From Salinimicrobium nanhaiense (GTDB lineage Bacteria > Bacteroidota > Bacteroidia > Flavobacteriales > Flavobacteriaceae), in assembly GCA_012038135.1 (NCBI GenBank), contig JAAVJQ010000001.1, positions 372,001 to 436,000 of the forward strand: 64,000 nt of DNA, in the 5' to 3' direction. The notes under the pieces are model-generated. The model was not told the DNA's origin. It did not search any database and saw only the letters and a program-made list of their open reading frames with translations. The first letter of the stretch is position 1, and each line of letters opens with the position of its first letter. Position numbers and translations under genes: made by a program. Shown here in pieces: positions 52,647-61,490 of the stretch.

Positions 52647-53919
52647 AACCTGAATAGATTCCAAAGTAGTAAGGACGCGTATCTGGCGACGCATTTTCAA
52701 AGGTGTTAATCTGGTACTTGAGCATTGGCTCCAGATTAAGCTTGAACTTCTCTGAAAGATTGTAGTCAAGCCCCAAACCAATGTTGGTACTAAAGCTAAC
52801 ATTGTTCAAATTATTGGCTTTGCCTTCTAAAGAAACGGTCTCGGCATTCAGCAGGATCTCATTTTCTGCCAGGAACAGAGTACTGGCCCCTCCAATAAGA
52901 TTCAGCTCAAATTTACTTGCAAAAAGATTGTATTCCAGTTCCAGGGGAATTTCAAGATATCCGGTTTTTTGATTGAGCTCTCCGGGACGAATATATGCTA
53001 CATCTGTTCGGTTCGTGTTAGCTGCAGGAGTTCTTCCTCCGTTTTTTCCACCCAGTGTAGAGGTGACCGAAGAACTGTTCTCAAGGGAAATATTTTTGAT
53101 TGGAGATTTACCCGCTACCGCCTGGAAAGCGACTCCTTCGGTATTATAGCTCATATTTACCTTATTGATCCCGGAGCGGATTTTGAACTTCTCGTTTAGA
53201 TTATACGCGATCTTAACCCCGTAGGAGTAAGTCATTTCTCCTTCGCTGTTATTGCGGTTAAAGCGGGGATCAATGAAATTGCCTTTTCCCATATTTCCAT
53301 AATAAATAGGGGCGGCGTGCGTGGATATTTCAAAACCTTTTTTAGGAGTAGAGGCTGCGACTTCTGTCTCGTCATCTTTAATTGCCTCAAGAAGCAGGTT
53401 TTCTTTTTCCTCCGGAAGTTTATTTTGGATCTTTACAGTTGCTCCTACGGGCGCTATAGGTTCATAGGTGTCAAAAATGGCATTTTTAGAAGCTATTTCT
53501 ATTGCAGAAAGTTCAGCAACTCTTTTCTCTTTTTTTTCCTGCTGAAGTGGAGTAGAAGGAAGGGTGATTTTTGGAACGGCTTCGGCAACTGGTTCGGCTT
53601 CGGCTTCAATTTCCAACGGAATTACGCTTAGACGGGTATTTTGTGGTTGGGTAGTGGGAGAACTTGCAGGTACCCGGGTTTCCTCATTAGCAACTGCTGT
53701 ACCGGGTTGATTAGGTAGTATCCAATCTCCAATAAGAAGCAGGAATGCCAGGATTGCTGCAACTCCTGCCATTCTTGACCAAAGAGGAACTACAGTCGGC
53801 TTTTTCTCCTCTTCCCTGAGTTTTGCCGCGATAGATCGCCAAACCACATCTCTTGGAGCTGCTTCAAAATCGCGAAACTTCTCCTGGTAAAGCCTGTCTA
53901 TGTACTTCTTCTCTTTCAT
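52630..53919 (-). CDS. Anti-sigma-like membrane protein fused to an outer-membrane beta-barrel domain
   Basis: A 429-residue protein. Residues 1-45 resemble the cytoplasmic head of anti-sigma factors (DRLYQEKFRDFEAAPRDVVWRSIAAKL). One membrane helix follows at about 48-66, then a low-complexity Ala/Glu/Pro linker. The C-terminal ~220 residues are a beta-barrel domain with alternating strands (GVKIAYNLNEKFKIRSGINKV; FSTNIGLGLDYNLSEKFKLNLEPML), ending in Phe as outer-membrane barrels do. The gene's ATG shares its A with the last base of the sigma-factor stop. The topology, one protein spanning from cytoplasm to outer membrane, is odd but this type recurs in Flavobacteriia. Confidence 0.82.
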   Translation of the reverse strand: MKEKKYIDRLYQEKFRDFEAAPRDVVWRSIAAKLREEEKKPTVVPLWSRMAGVAAILAFLLLIGDWILPNQPGTAVANEETRVPASSPTTQPQNTRLSVIPLEIEAEAEPVAEAVPKITLPSTPLQQEKKEKRVAELSAIEIASKNAIFDTYEPIAPVGATVKIQNKLPEEKENLLLEAIKDDETEVAASTPKKGFEISTHAAPIYYGNMGKGNFIDPRFNRNNSEGEMTYSYGVKIAYNLNEKFKIRSGINKVNMSYNTEGVAFQAVAGKSPIKNISLENSSSVTSTLGGKNGGRTPAANTNRTDVAYIRPGELNQKTGYLEIPLELEYNLFASKFELNLIGGASTLFLAENEILLNAETVSLEGKANNLNNVSFSTNIGLGLDYNLSEKFKLNLEPMLKYQINTFENASPDTRPYYFGIYSGFSYKF

Positions 53920-54461
53920 TAAATGGACCGGGCGGCAGATTTATATAGACTCGACTCAATTTTTTCTTTGAGGATCATGCGGGCTCTCGCAAGATTTGAT
54001 TTTGATGTTCCTGTGGAGATGTTCATAATCTCTGCAATTTCTTTGTGAGAGTGACCATCGAGCACGTAGAGGTTGAAAACCTGCCGGTACCTTGCAGGCA
54101 GCTGTTGAATGATCTCGAGCAAATAATCAACAGATACTTCATCTTCATCAATTTCAATTTCCGGCTCCTTGTAATGGTCTTCCCTAATTATTTCAAAAAC
54201 TGTTTGTGTTCTATATTTTTGAAGGCATGTGTTGATGACGATCCTCTTCATCCAACCTTCGAACGATCCTTTGTTCCGGTATTGAGACATACTTTTAAAG
54301 ATCATCAAAAATGAATCCTGCATGTTGTCTTCTGCCTGCTGATAGCTGGCGGAATACTTAAGGCAAACAGGAAATAATCTATGCGCAAACATCTTGTAAA
54401 GCTCTTCCTGGGCTTTTATGTCCTGCTTTTTACATTTTCGTATGAGTTGTTTGATGCTCAA
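53919..54461 (-). CDS. ECF-type RNA polymerase sigma factor
   Basis: A 180-residue sigma-70 family protein with region 2 (AEDNMQDSFLMIFKSMSQYRNKGSFEGWMKRIVINTCLQKYR, residues 43-85) and region 4 (LPARYRQVFNLYVLDGHSHKEIAEIMNISTGTSKSNLARARMILKEKI, about 118-165). It lacks region 3, as ECF factors do. The following gene encodes its probable membrane anti-sigma partner with a one-base overlap. No clear promoter was identified; ECF genes often control themselves. Confidence 0.94.
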   Translation of the reverse strand: MSIKQLIRKCKKQDIKAQEELYKMFAHRLFPVCLKYSASYQQAEDNMQDSFLMIFKSMSQYRNKGSFEGWMKRIVINTCLQKYRTQTVFEIIREDHYKEPEIEIDEDEVSVDYLLEIIQQLPARYRQVFNLYVLDGHSHKEIAEIMNISTGTSKSNLARARMILKEKIESSLYKSAARSI

Positions 54462-54878
54462 GCTTCAATATTTAGGTGCTGTTGAAAAAATGTGGCTCTA
54501 AAGCCGGTTTTCTAAAGCGCTTCCTCTGCCGGGGAGCAGCTTCAGGAGTTCTAAATATAGGAATTTCAGCCGGTTCTGCAACAAAAATCACACTGGCCTG
54601 CAGGGATTTATAGGGTTGCAAAAGGTGTAGGGGTAGTAAGGTTGTAAAAAAGGAAGGGCGGGATCCGGTGAAGGATCCCGATCTTCCGGGGGAATTAGCC
54701 TTTAAATTATCCCTCTTTTTTATGCCGTTGTCATAGTAGGTATTGGAGTCAAAAAAACTACATCGATCATCCATAACAGCATTGGTGGTTGGGGTCTGTA
54801 TTAAACAGATGCAGAAATAACGAAATGGTTGCGCCTAAAAATGAAAAATCCCGAAGAATTTTCGGGATTTTTAAAGTT
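54462..54878. other. Gene-poor region upstream of the ECF sigma gene
   Basis: This 417-base gap holds the recA terminator at 54845-54871 and a hairpin GGATCCGGTGAAGGATCC at 54661-54678. On the minus strand, CCTATATTTAGAAC near 54553-54566 is a weak candidate for a sigma-gene promoter. A 100-codon minus-strand frame (54472-54774) looks like chance translation, with irregular Pro/Arg-rich composition and no recognisable domain. Confidence 0.5.
54845..54871 (-). terminator. Terminator of recA
   Basis: AAAATCCCGAA (54845-54855) pairs perfectly with TTCGGGATTTT (54861-54871). The U-rich end lies on the minus strand just after recA. Confidence 0.88.
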
Positions 54879-55892
54879 TTATGATTTTGCGACGCTCATG
54901 GCTTCCTTGATCCTGGTCTCCAGTTCTTCCATAAGATCGGGATTATCCTTGAGCAGCATCTTAACTGCATCCCGGCCCTGGCCAAGTTTGGTGTCTTCAT
55001 AACTAAACCATGATCCACTCTTTTTAATGATCTCGTAATCTACACCTATGTCAATGATCTCTCCAATTTTGGAAACACCTTCGCCATACATGATGTCGAA
55101 TTCGGCAGTTTTAAATGGCGGCGCTACTTTGTTCTTTACGACCTTAACTCTGGTCTTGTTCCCCTGCACCTCACTGTTGCTGTCTTTGATCTGGGTAGAG
55201 CGACGAATGTCAAGTCTAATTGAAGCATAGAATTTCAGCGCATTTCCACCGGTAGTAGTTTCAGGATTCCCAAACATGACACCGATCTTCTCCCTCAACT
55301 GGTTGATAAAGATAACGGTACAATGAGTTTTGCTGATAGAAGCAGTAAGCTTCCGAAGCGCCTGAGACATAAGACGGGCATGTAATCCCATTTTTGAATC
55401 CCCCATTTCTCCTTCGATCTCACTCTTTGGAGTTAAAGCAGCAACAGAGTCAATTACAATAATATCGATAGCTCCCGAACGTATTAGATTATCTGTGATC
55501 TCAAGAGCCTGTTCCCCGTTATCGGGTTGTGAAATGATGAGGTTTTCAAGATCGATCCCCAATTTTTCAGCATAAAATCGGTCAAAAGCGTGTTCTGCAT
55601 CTATAAAGGCTGCAATTCCTCCTGCTTTTTGGGCTTCGGCAATAGCGTGTAAAGTAAGGGTTGTTTTTCCCGAAGATTCGGGTCCATATATTTCAATTAC
55701 TCTTCCTCTTGGATATCCTCCCACTCCCAATGCAAGATCAAGTCCTAACGATCCGCTTGGTATCACATCAACATCAATGACACTCTGGTCACTCATCTTC
55801 ATCACGGTACCCTTACCGTAGGTTTTATCCATCTTGTCAAGAGTGAGTTTGAGGGCTTTTAATTTTGCTTCTTTTTCTTTCTCGGTGCTCAT
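54879..55892 (-). CDS. recA: Recombinase RecA
   Basis: A 337-residue RecA, near the usual size. Walker A is GPESSGKTT near residues 69-77, Walker B is [10 protein letters not shown] near 142-151, the DNA-binding loop L2 contains [18 protein letters not shown], and [12 protein letters not shown] lies near 247. It forms the strand-exchange filament and drives the SOS response. No SOS-box consensus was recognised in the 366-base upstream region. It is close to dprA, its loader in transformation. Confidence 0.97.
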   Translation of the reverse strand: MSTEKEKEAKLKALKLTLDKMDKTYGKGTVMKMSDQSVIDVDVIPSGSLGLDLALGVGGYPRGRVIEIYGPESSGKTTLTLHAIAEAQKAGGIAAFIDAEHAFDRFYAEKLGIDLENLIISQPDNGEQALEITDNLIRSGAIDIIVIDSVAALTPKSEIEGEMGDSKMGLHARLMSQALRKLTASISKTHCTVIFINQLREKIGVMFGNPETTTGGNALKFYASIRLDIRRSTQIKDSNSEVQGNKTRVKVVKNKVAPPFKTAEFDIMYGEGVSKIGEIIDIGVDYEIIKKSGSWFSYEDTKLGQGRDAVKMLLKDNPDLMEELETRIKEAMSVAKS

Positions 55893-55989
55893 TTAATTCG
55901 GCTTCTTTTTATATGATAGTGCTGCTAAAATACTATAAGTTTTTATATCCCCTAAAAATAATACGCAACCTTTTTCTCTTTTCCGCATC

Positions 55990-56200
55990 TATTAGGTAAA
56001 CCAACTATAAACTTCATGAAGTTTTTAAAACGAAATATTATTTTGAGTATTTCCGGCAGTTCTGCAGTCGTTAACCTGAGCTGCACCTGCCGTATGGACG
56101 GCGGCTAACGTTATTCTTATTTTTAGTTGAAGAATTAAAAGTATTAATAACGAATTAGCCGTTCGAAAAAAAATGCCCCGATAACACATCCGGGCATTTT
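55990..56200. ncRNA. Candidate structured non-coding RNA ending at an orphan terminator
   Basis: The gap 55893-56258 between divergent recA and trhO contains no ORF but has ordered structure. CGTTA (56069-56073) pairs with TAACG (56106-56110), and an inner GCCGT/ACGGC hairpin lies at 56089-56102. A complete terminator at 56171-56204 has no plus-strand gene upstream of it. A short transcript ending there, on either strand, is suggested. No clear TAnnTTTG start element was found, so the call is tentative. Confidence 0.35.
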
Positions 56201-56204
56201 TTTA
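56171..56204. terminator. Orphan bidirectional terminator upstream of trhO
   Basis: AAATGCCC (56171-56178) pairs with GGGCATTT (56192-56199), with a T-tract after it on plus and an A-tract before it. It precedes the trhO promoter and is not the end of any annotated gene. Confidence 0.8.
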
Positions 56205-56214
56205 TTTAAACCCT

Positions 56215-56223
56215 TATCTTTGC
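56215..56223 (+). promoter_or_regulatory. -7 promoter element of trhO
   Basis: TATCTTTGC is a perfect TAnnTTTGC 35 bases before the trhO ATG at 56259 and just after the orphan terminator. Confidence 0.7.
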
Positions 56224-56258
56224 GCAAAATTTCTTTAACCTTAAATCATTCGTATAGC

Positions 56259-57290
56259 ATGCAACTGTACAATAAATTAAGCGCTAAAGAAAGGGAAGCA
56301 CTACTTGAGGAAGCCGGGGAAGACCGGCTCACGCTCTCTTTCTATCAATATGCCAAAATTGGAAATCCCGATCTTTTTCGGAACCATCTCTTTATCGCCT
56401 GGGACCAAATGGAAGTCCTGGGAAGAATTTATGTAGCTCACGAAGGGATCAATGCCCAGCTTTCTGTTCCTGCCAAAAACTTCGGAAGGTTCAAAGAATT
56501 TCTTGACGGAATTTATTTCCTGGAGAATGTTCGTCTCAACATCGCCATTGAACACGATATCAAATCTTTCCTGAAGCTGAAGGTCAAGGTTCGCGATAAG
56601 ATCCTTGCCGACGGGCTTAATGACGAGACTTTTGATGTTACAAATAAAGGAGTTCATGTGGACGCCAAAGCTTTCAATGAATTGCTTGATGACCCAAATA
56701 CAATTCTGGTTGACATGCGTAATCATTACGAGAGCGAAATTGGACATTTTAAAGGGGCCATGACTCCGGATGTTGATACTTTTAGAGACAGTCTGGATAT
56801 TATTGAAAAGGATATTCAGGATCATAAGGAGGACAAGAACCTGGTGATGTACTGCACCGGTGGAATTCGTTGTGAAAAGGCCAGTGCTTACTATAAGCAT
56901 AAAGGTTTTCAAAAGGTATATCAGCTTGAAGGCGGGATCATCGAGTATGCACGGCAGGTGCAAAACCTGAAACTTGAAAATAAATTCCTGGGTAAAAATT
57001 TCGTTTTTGACCACCGAAGGGGAGAACGCATCAGCGAAGATGTGATCTCAAATTGCCACCAGTGCGGGAAACCTTGTGATACGCATGTAAATTGCGCTAA
57101 TGAAGCCTGTCACCTGCTGTTCATTCAATGTGAGGAATGTGCAGAACAAATGAGCAACTGCTGTTCTGCCGAATGTCAGGACATAGCAGCCTTGCCGTAT
57201 GAGGAGCAAAAGGCATTGAGAAAGGGAAAAGGAAATAGCAATAAGATCTTCAAAAAAGGCAGATCTGAGGTGCTTAAGTACAAACGCTGA
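56259..57290 (+). CDS. trhO: tRNA U34 hydroxylase TrhO (rhodanese-related, UPF0176)
   Basis: A 343-residue protein. An N-terminal ferredoxin-like acylphosphatase domain (LFIAWDQMEVLGRIYVAHEGINAQLSVP) precedes a rhodanese domain (about 140-235) with the active-site Cys in MYCTGGIRCEKAS. The C-terminal region has a Cys-rich pattern (CHQCGKPCDTHVNCANEACHLLFIQCEEC). This is the YceA/TrhO layout; the enzyme makes 5-hydroxyuridine at tRNA position 34. The frame from 56220 would start inside the promoter, so ATG 56259 is used. Confidence 0.93.
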   Translation: MQLYNKLSAKEREALLEEAGEDRLTLSFYQYAKIGNPDLFRNHLFIAWDQMEVLGRIYVAHEGINAQLSVPAKNFGRFKEFLDGIYFLENVRLNIAIEHDIKSFLKLKVKVRDKILADGLNDETFDVTNKGVHVDAKAFNELLDDPNTILVDMRNHYESEIGHFKGAMTPDVDTFRDSLDIIEKDIQDHKEDKNLVMYCTGGIRCEKASAYYKHKGFQKVYQLEGGIIEYARQVQNLKLENKFLGKNFVFDHRRGERISEDVISNCHQCGKPCDTHVNCANEACHLLFIQCEECAEQMSNCCSAECQDIAALPYEEQKALRKGKGNSNKIFKKGRSEVLKYKR

Positions 57291-57409
57291 CAATTAGTTT
57301 CTCAAAAGTGCGTTCCATAAATAATGGTATATTTACCTCATTAGTTTTTAAATAAGACACAATCCGGAGAGAGAAATTCGCCTCTTTCCAGGATTTCAAT
57401 ATATAGATT

Positions 57410-58567
57410 ATGGGATGTAACAGTTGCTCGACCGGCAAAGACGGTCAGCCTAAAGGATGTAAGAATAACGGGACCTGCGGAACCGATGGCTGTAACAAGC
57501 TTTCGGTATTCGACTGGTTATCAAATATGGCGCTTCCGCAGGGAATGGAGCCATTCGATATAGTTGAAGTTCGTTTCAAGAATGGGCGGAAACACTTTTT
57601 TAAGAATACAGAAAATTTAAGCCTTAGTATAGGCGATGTTGTAGCTACAGAGGCTGCACCGGGTCACGATGTGGGTGTGGTTTCTCTGGTAGGGGAACTT
57701 GTGCGCGTACAGATGAAGAAGAAAAAAGTGCGGCAGGATAGTCCTGAAGTGCTTAAGATCTACAGAAAAGCGACCCAACGTGATATCGATATTTGGCAGG
57801 AAGCCAGGGAGCGCGAGGATAAAATGAAAGTGCGCGCCCGGGAGATCGCCATTCGGCTGAATCTTCAAATGAAGATTAGCGATATTGAATTCCAGGGGGA
57901 TGCTTCAAAAGCCACTTTTTATTATACTGCTGAAGAAAGAGTGGATTTCAGGCAGCTTATCAAGGAATTTGCGAGAGAATTCAATACCCGTATCGAGATG
58001 CGTCAAATAGGCTTCAGGCAGGAAGCAGCACGTCTTGGTGGGATTGGCTCCTGCGGAAGAGAACTCTGCTGTTCTACCTGGTTAACCGACTTTAGAAGTG
58101 TAAATACTTCCGCAGCAAGATATCAGCAACTTTCTTTGAATCCGCAAAAACTTGCGGGACAATGCGGAAAGCTCAAATGCTGCCTCAACTATGAATTGGA
58201 TACCTATCTTGATGCGCTAAAGGATTTTCCGAAGTCCGAAACCAAGTTGCACACCAAAAAAGGTACAGCGGTGTGTCAAAAAACCGATATTTTCAAAGGA
58301 TTATTGTGGTACGCCTATGAAGGGGACTGGAGTAACTGGCACACCCTTACAGTAGAACAGGCGAACAAGATCATTAAGGCCAATTCCAAGAAAGAGCCGG
58401 TAGGCAGCCTTGAGGAATTTGCAGTGCAGCTGGAACAGGAATCCAAACCCGATTATCATAATGTTGTAGGGCAGGATAGTCTTACAAGATTTGATTCTAA
58501 AGGAACATCCGGAAAGAAAAAGCGCAAGAACAAACGCAAAAAGAAAAGACCGCAAAAGGATGGGTAA
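57410..58567 (+). CDS. PSP1-domain protein, RicT-like, with Cys-rich N-terminus
   Basis: A 385-residue protein. The first 30 residues carry five cysteines (MGCNSCSTG, GCKNNGTCG, DGCN), possibly metal or Fe-S ligands. The PSP1/RicT core follows: VEVRFKNGRKHFF, then GGIGSCGRELCCSTWL near 215-230 and KLAGQCGKLKCCLNYE near 250-265, the paired Cys motifs of RicT. The C-terminus is a basic tail of Lys/Arg/Asn. RicT in Bacillus acts with RicA and RicF in RNA processing and phosphorelay; such partners are not seen nearby. Its end overlaps gldH by eight bases. Confidence 0.88.
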   Translation: MGCNSCSTGKDGQPKGCKNNGTCGTDGCNKLSVFDWLSNMALPQGMEPFDIVEVRFKNGRKHFFKNTENLSLSIGDVVATEAAPGHDVGVVSLVGELVRVQMKKKKVRQDSPEVLKIYRKATQRDIDIWQEAREREDKMKVRAREIAIRLNLQMKISDIEFQGDASKATFYYTAEERVDFRQLIKEFAREFNTRIEMRQIGFRQEAARLGGIGSCGRELCCSTWLTDFRSVNTSAARYQQLSLNPQKLAGQCGKLKCCLNYELDTYLDALKDFPKSETKLHTKKGTAVCQKTDIFKGLLWYAYEGDWSNWHTLTVEQANKIIKANSKKEPVGSLEEFAVQLEQESKPDYHNVVGQDSLTRFDSKGTSGKKKRKNKRKKKRPQKDG

Positions 58568-59048
58568 AGGAGTTGTTTTTTTCCTCTTTTTGGGACTTCT
58601 GCTTTTTGCTTCCTGTGATCAAACGAGAGTTTATGATGATTACGAATCGGTTCCCGGGGAATGGCACCGGGATTCGTTGGTGCAGTTTCATTTTCAGGCG
58701 CCGGATACTTTGAAGAACTACAACCTGTTTATCAATTTAAGGAACAATTCAGATTATCCTTTCAGCAACCTATATCTTATTACAGAACTTAATTTTCCAA
58801 ACGGGAAGGTGATAAGCGATACCCTTCAATATGAAATGGCCGCGCCTACAGGGGAGTGGCTTGGCACAGGCTTTGGTGATGTAAAGGAAAGCAAGCTTTG
58901 GTACAAGGAAAATATGAGATTCACCGAAAGCGGGGAATATTTGGTGACCATACAACATGCGATGAGAAAGCGGGATAGCGTTAAAGGAATTGAAAACCTT
59001 GACGGGATTACCGAAGTAGGATTTAGAATAGAAGACATAAAACAATAA
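58560..59048 (+). CDS. gldH: Gliding motility lipoprotein GldH
   Basis: A 162-residue lipoprotein with a signal ending in LLFASC (Cys20). The mature part (YNLFINLRNNSDYPFSNLYLITELNFPNGKVISDTLQYEMAAPTGEWLGTGFGDVKESK) matches GldH, required for gliding and type IX-related function in Flavobacterium. The ATG at 58560 overlaps the RicT-like gene end; a longer frame would extend into that gene. The PBP1A gene follows after seven bases, an order known from other Flavobacteriia. Confidence 0.93.
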   Translation: MGKGVVFFLFLGLLLFASCDQTRVYDDYESVPGEWHRDSLVQFHFQAPDTLKNYNLFINLRNNSDYPFSNLYLITELNFPNGKVISDTLQYEMAAPTGEWLGTGFGDVKESKLWYKENMRFTESGEYLVTIQHAMRKRDSVKGIENLDGITEVGFRIEDIKQ

Positions 59049-59055
59049 TTATTAG

Positions 59056-61395
59056 ATGGCAAAAACATCTGGAAAAGCAAAAAAAGAGACAGCCAAGAGA
59101 AATGAATACGGCCGTTATAAGTCCTGGTTCTGGACTATTTTTGCGATAGGAATTTTAGCAATTGTTCTTTTGTTCCTGCTTGCGAGCTGGGGCGTTTTTG
59201 GAACCATGCCCACCTTTGAAGAACTTGAAAACCCCGAGACCAACCTGGCTACCGAAATTATTTCGTCTGACGGGAAATCGCTGGGAAAATACTATAACGA
59301 AAACCGTACTCCTGTAAAGTATGAAGATCTCCCGGATCACCTGGTAAATGCTCTTGTAGCTACCGAAGATGAAAGGTTTTATGAACATTCGGGTATTGAC
59401 GCTAAAGGAACCATGCGTGCTGCAGTTTATCTGGGGAGTAGAGGTGGAGCAAGTACTATTACACAGCAGTTAGCCAAACAGCTCTTCACCCAGGATGTTT
59501 CTCAAAATTTTGTGGGCAGAGTGTTACAGAAATTCAAGGAATGGATCATTGCCACAAGGCTTGAACGTCAGTACACCAAGGAGGAGATCATTACCATGTA
59601 TTTTAACCAGTATGATTTCCTTTATCAGGCTGTGGGAATTAAATCTGCATCAAAGATCTATTTCGATAAGGATCCCATGGAGCTAAAACCGGAAGAATCA
59701 GCGGTTTTGGTTGGGATGCTTGTGAACTCGGCTTATTACAACCCCGTAAGGAGGCCAGAACTGGTAGAGCAGAGGAGAAATACAGTCCTCGGTCAAATGG
59801 CAAAGAACGATTACATCACCAGGGAGGAGAGAGATTCCTTGCAGCAAATCCCAATGGAGATCACTTTTACACCTCAGGGGCATGATGAAGGAGTAGCGAC
59901 TTACTTCCGGGTTTACCTCCAGGGCTTCATGAAAGACTGGATTGAAAAGAACCCAAAACCCGATGGCAGTAAATATAACATCTACCGCGACGGTCTAAAG
60001 ATCTACACCAGCATTGACAGTAGGATGCAGAAGTACGCCGAGGAAGCAGTACACGCTCACCTGGCAAATCTTCAAAAAGAATTCGACAAACAAAACAAGA
60101 ATAATAAAACTGCACCTTTCAGGGATATTTCGAAAGAGGAGATCGACAAGCTTATTACCGATGCCATGCGGCGCAGTGAAAGGTGGAGGATCCTTAAAGA
60201 TAGAGGCCTGTCGAATGAGGAGATAACAAAATCTTTTAACACTCCAACGCAAATGGAGGTATTTTCCTGGAAAGGGAATATCGATACCATTATGACCCCA
60301 AGGGATTCAATAAGATATTATAAATCCTTCTTCCAGTCCGGAATGATGTCCATGACCCCACAAACAGGGGAAGTAAAAGCCTGGGTGGGTGGAATCAATT
60401 TCAAACACTTCAAATATGACCATGTTAAACAGGGAAAACGGCAGGTAGGTTCTACCTTTAAACCTTTCGTTTACGCCACGGCAATAGACCAGCTCCATAT
60501 GTCGCCTTGTGATACCGTGCCAAAGAGCCTCTACACCATCGAAGAAGGCAGATACGGGCTGCTAAAGGATTGGACCCCTAAAAACAGTGGAGGTCGCCCA
60601 GAAGATTATCTGGGAATGGTAAGTCTAAAAGAAGCACTAGCGAATTCAATTAATACCGTCACGGCCAGACTTATCGACCGTACAGGGCCCCGACCGGTAA
60701 TTGATCTCATAGATAAAATGGGAATTGACACTAAGAATATTCCCGAAGCTCCTGCCATTGCGCTAGGTTCGGCAGAGATAAGCGTATTTGAAATGGTTTC
60801 GGCTTATAGTACCTTCGTCAACGGTGGAGTCTATGTTAAACCCGCAATTGTCAACAGGATCGAAGACAAGAACGGAACTATTCTATATCAACATGTTCCC
60901 GAAACCAGGGATGTACTAAGTGAGGAAGCAGCTTATGTCACCATAAACCTGATGGAAGGGGTGACGCAGTTTGGTTCCGGAACCAGATTGAGAGGAGATT
61001 GGGCAGTGAACAATCCGTATTACAAGGCAGTAATGACAGGTTACCCCTATAATTTCTCAAACTCCGAAATACCTATAGCAGGTAAGACCGGTACCACACA
61101 AAATCAAAGTGACGGCTGGTTTATGGGCATGGTACCTAATCTTGCAACCGGAGTTTGGGTTGGAGCCGAAGACAGGGCAGTACATTTTGGTTCTATTTTG
61201 TACGGACAGGGAGCCGCTATGGCATTACCTATCTGGGGTATTTATATGAAAAAGGTCTATGCAGATAAACAACTTAATGTTCCTAAAGGACCTTTTCCCA
61301 GGCCTGAAGTAGTAACTATTCAAACCGACTGTGATTCCTACGGAAAAGCTGCTTCAGATGATGAAGACAGTCTGCCCGATGAGCTGGATTTTTAA
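59056..61395 (+). CDS. Class A penicillin-binding protein 1A
   Basis: A 779-residue bifunctional peptidoglycan synthase. A membrane helix (about 27-50) precedes the glycosyltransferase domain with catalytic Glu in TEDERFYEHSGID and GGASTITQQLAKQ. The transpeptidase domain has the active serine in GSTFKPFVY (about residue 472), NSINTVT as the SxN motif and KTGTT near 680. Membrane and periplasmic position is expected. It is the last gene of the RicT-like-gldH-PBP1A run and is followed by a strong terminator. Confidence 0.95.
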   Translation: MAKTSGKAKKETAKRNEYGRYKSWFWTIFAIGILAIVLLFLLASWGVFGTMPTFEELENPETNLATEIISSDGKSLGKYYNENRTPVKYEDLPDHLVNALVATEDERFYEHSGIDAKGTMRAAVYLGSRGGASTITQQLAKQLFTQDVSQNFVGRVLQKFKEWIIATRLERQYTKEEIITMYFNQYDFLYQAVGIKSASKIYFDKDPMELKPEESAVLVGMLVNSAYYNPVRRPELVEQRRNTVLGQMAKNDYITREERDSLQQIPMEITFTPQGHDEGVATYFRVYLQGFMKDWIEKNPKPDGSKYNIYRDGLKIYTSIDSRMQKYAEEAVHAHLANLQKEFDKQNKNNKTAPFRDISKEEIDKLITDAMRRSERWRILKDRGLSNEEITKSFNTPTQMEVFSWKGNIDTIMTPRDSIRYYKSFFQSGMMSMTPQTGEVKAWVGGINFKHFKYDHVKQGKRQVGSTFKPFVYATAIDQLHMSPCDTVPKSLYTIEEGRYGLLKDWTPKNSGGRPEDYLGMVSLKEALANSINTVTARLIDRTGPRPVIDLIDKMGIDTKNIPEAPAIALGSAEISVFEMVSAYSTFVNGGVYVKPAIVNRIEDKNGTILYQHVPETRDVLSEEAAYVTINLMEGVTQFGSGTRLRGDWAVNNPYYKAVMTGYPYNFSNSEIPIAGKTGTTQNQSDGWFMGMVPNLATGVWVGAEDRAVHFGSILYGQGAAMALPIWGIYMKKVYADKQLNVPKGPFPRPEVVTIQTDCDSYGKAASDDEDSLPDELDF

Positions 61396-61423
61396 GCTTT
61401 TATAGTTTAATTGCAGAATAATT

Positions 61424-61465
61424 AATAATGGGCCTGAAGCATTGCTACAGGCCCATTATTTTTGT
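61424..61465. terminator. Strong terminator after PBP1A
   Basis: AATAATGGGCCTG (61424-61436) pairs perfectly over 13 bases with CAGGCCCATTATT (61448-61460), followed by T-rich sequence. TATTTTTG at 61457-61464, inside the right arm, is also the probable -7 element for scoA (ATG at 61491). Confidence 0.9.
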
Positions 61466-61490
61466 ATTTTTCCGAATAAAACAACCAATA

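Noticed and set aside
54472-54774. A 100-codon frame on the minus strand upstream of the ECF sigma gene
   Set aside because: Composition is irregular, it includes a hairpin (54661-54678), shows no domain and no start signal; more likely untranslated leader of the sigma gene.
61428-61490. Longer start for scoA
   Set aside because: It would begin in the PBP1A terminator stem; the conserved N-terminus starts at 61491.
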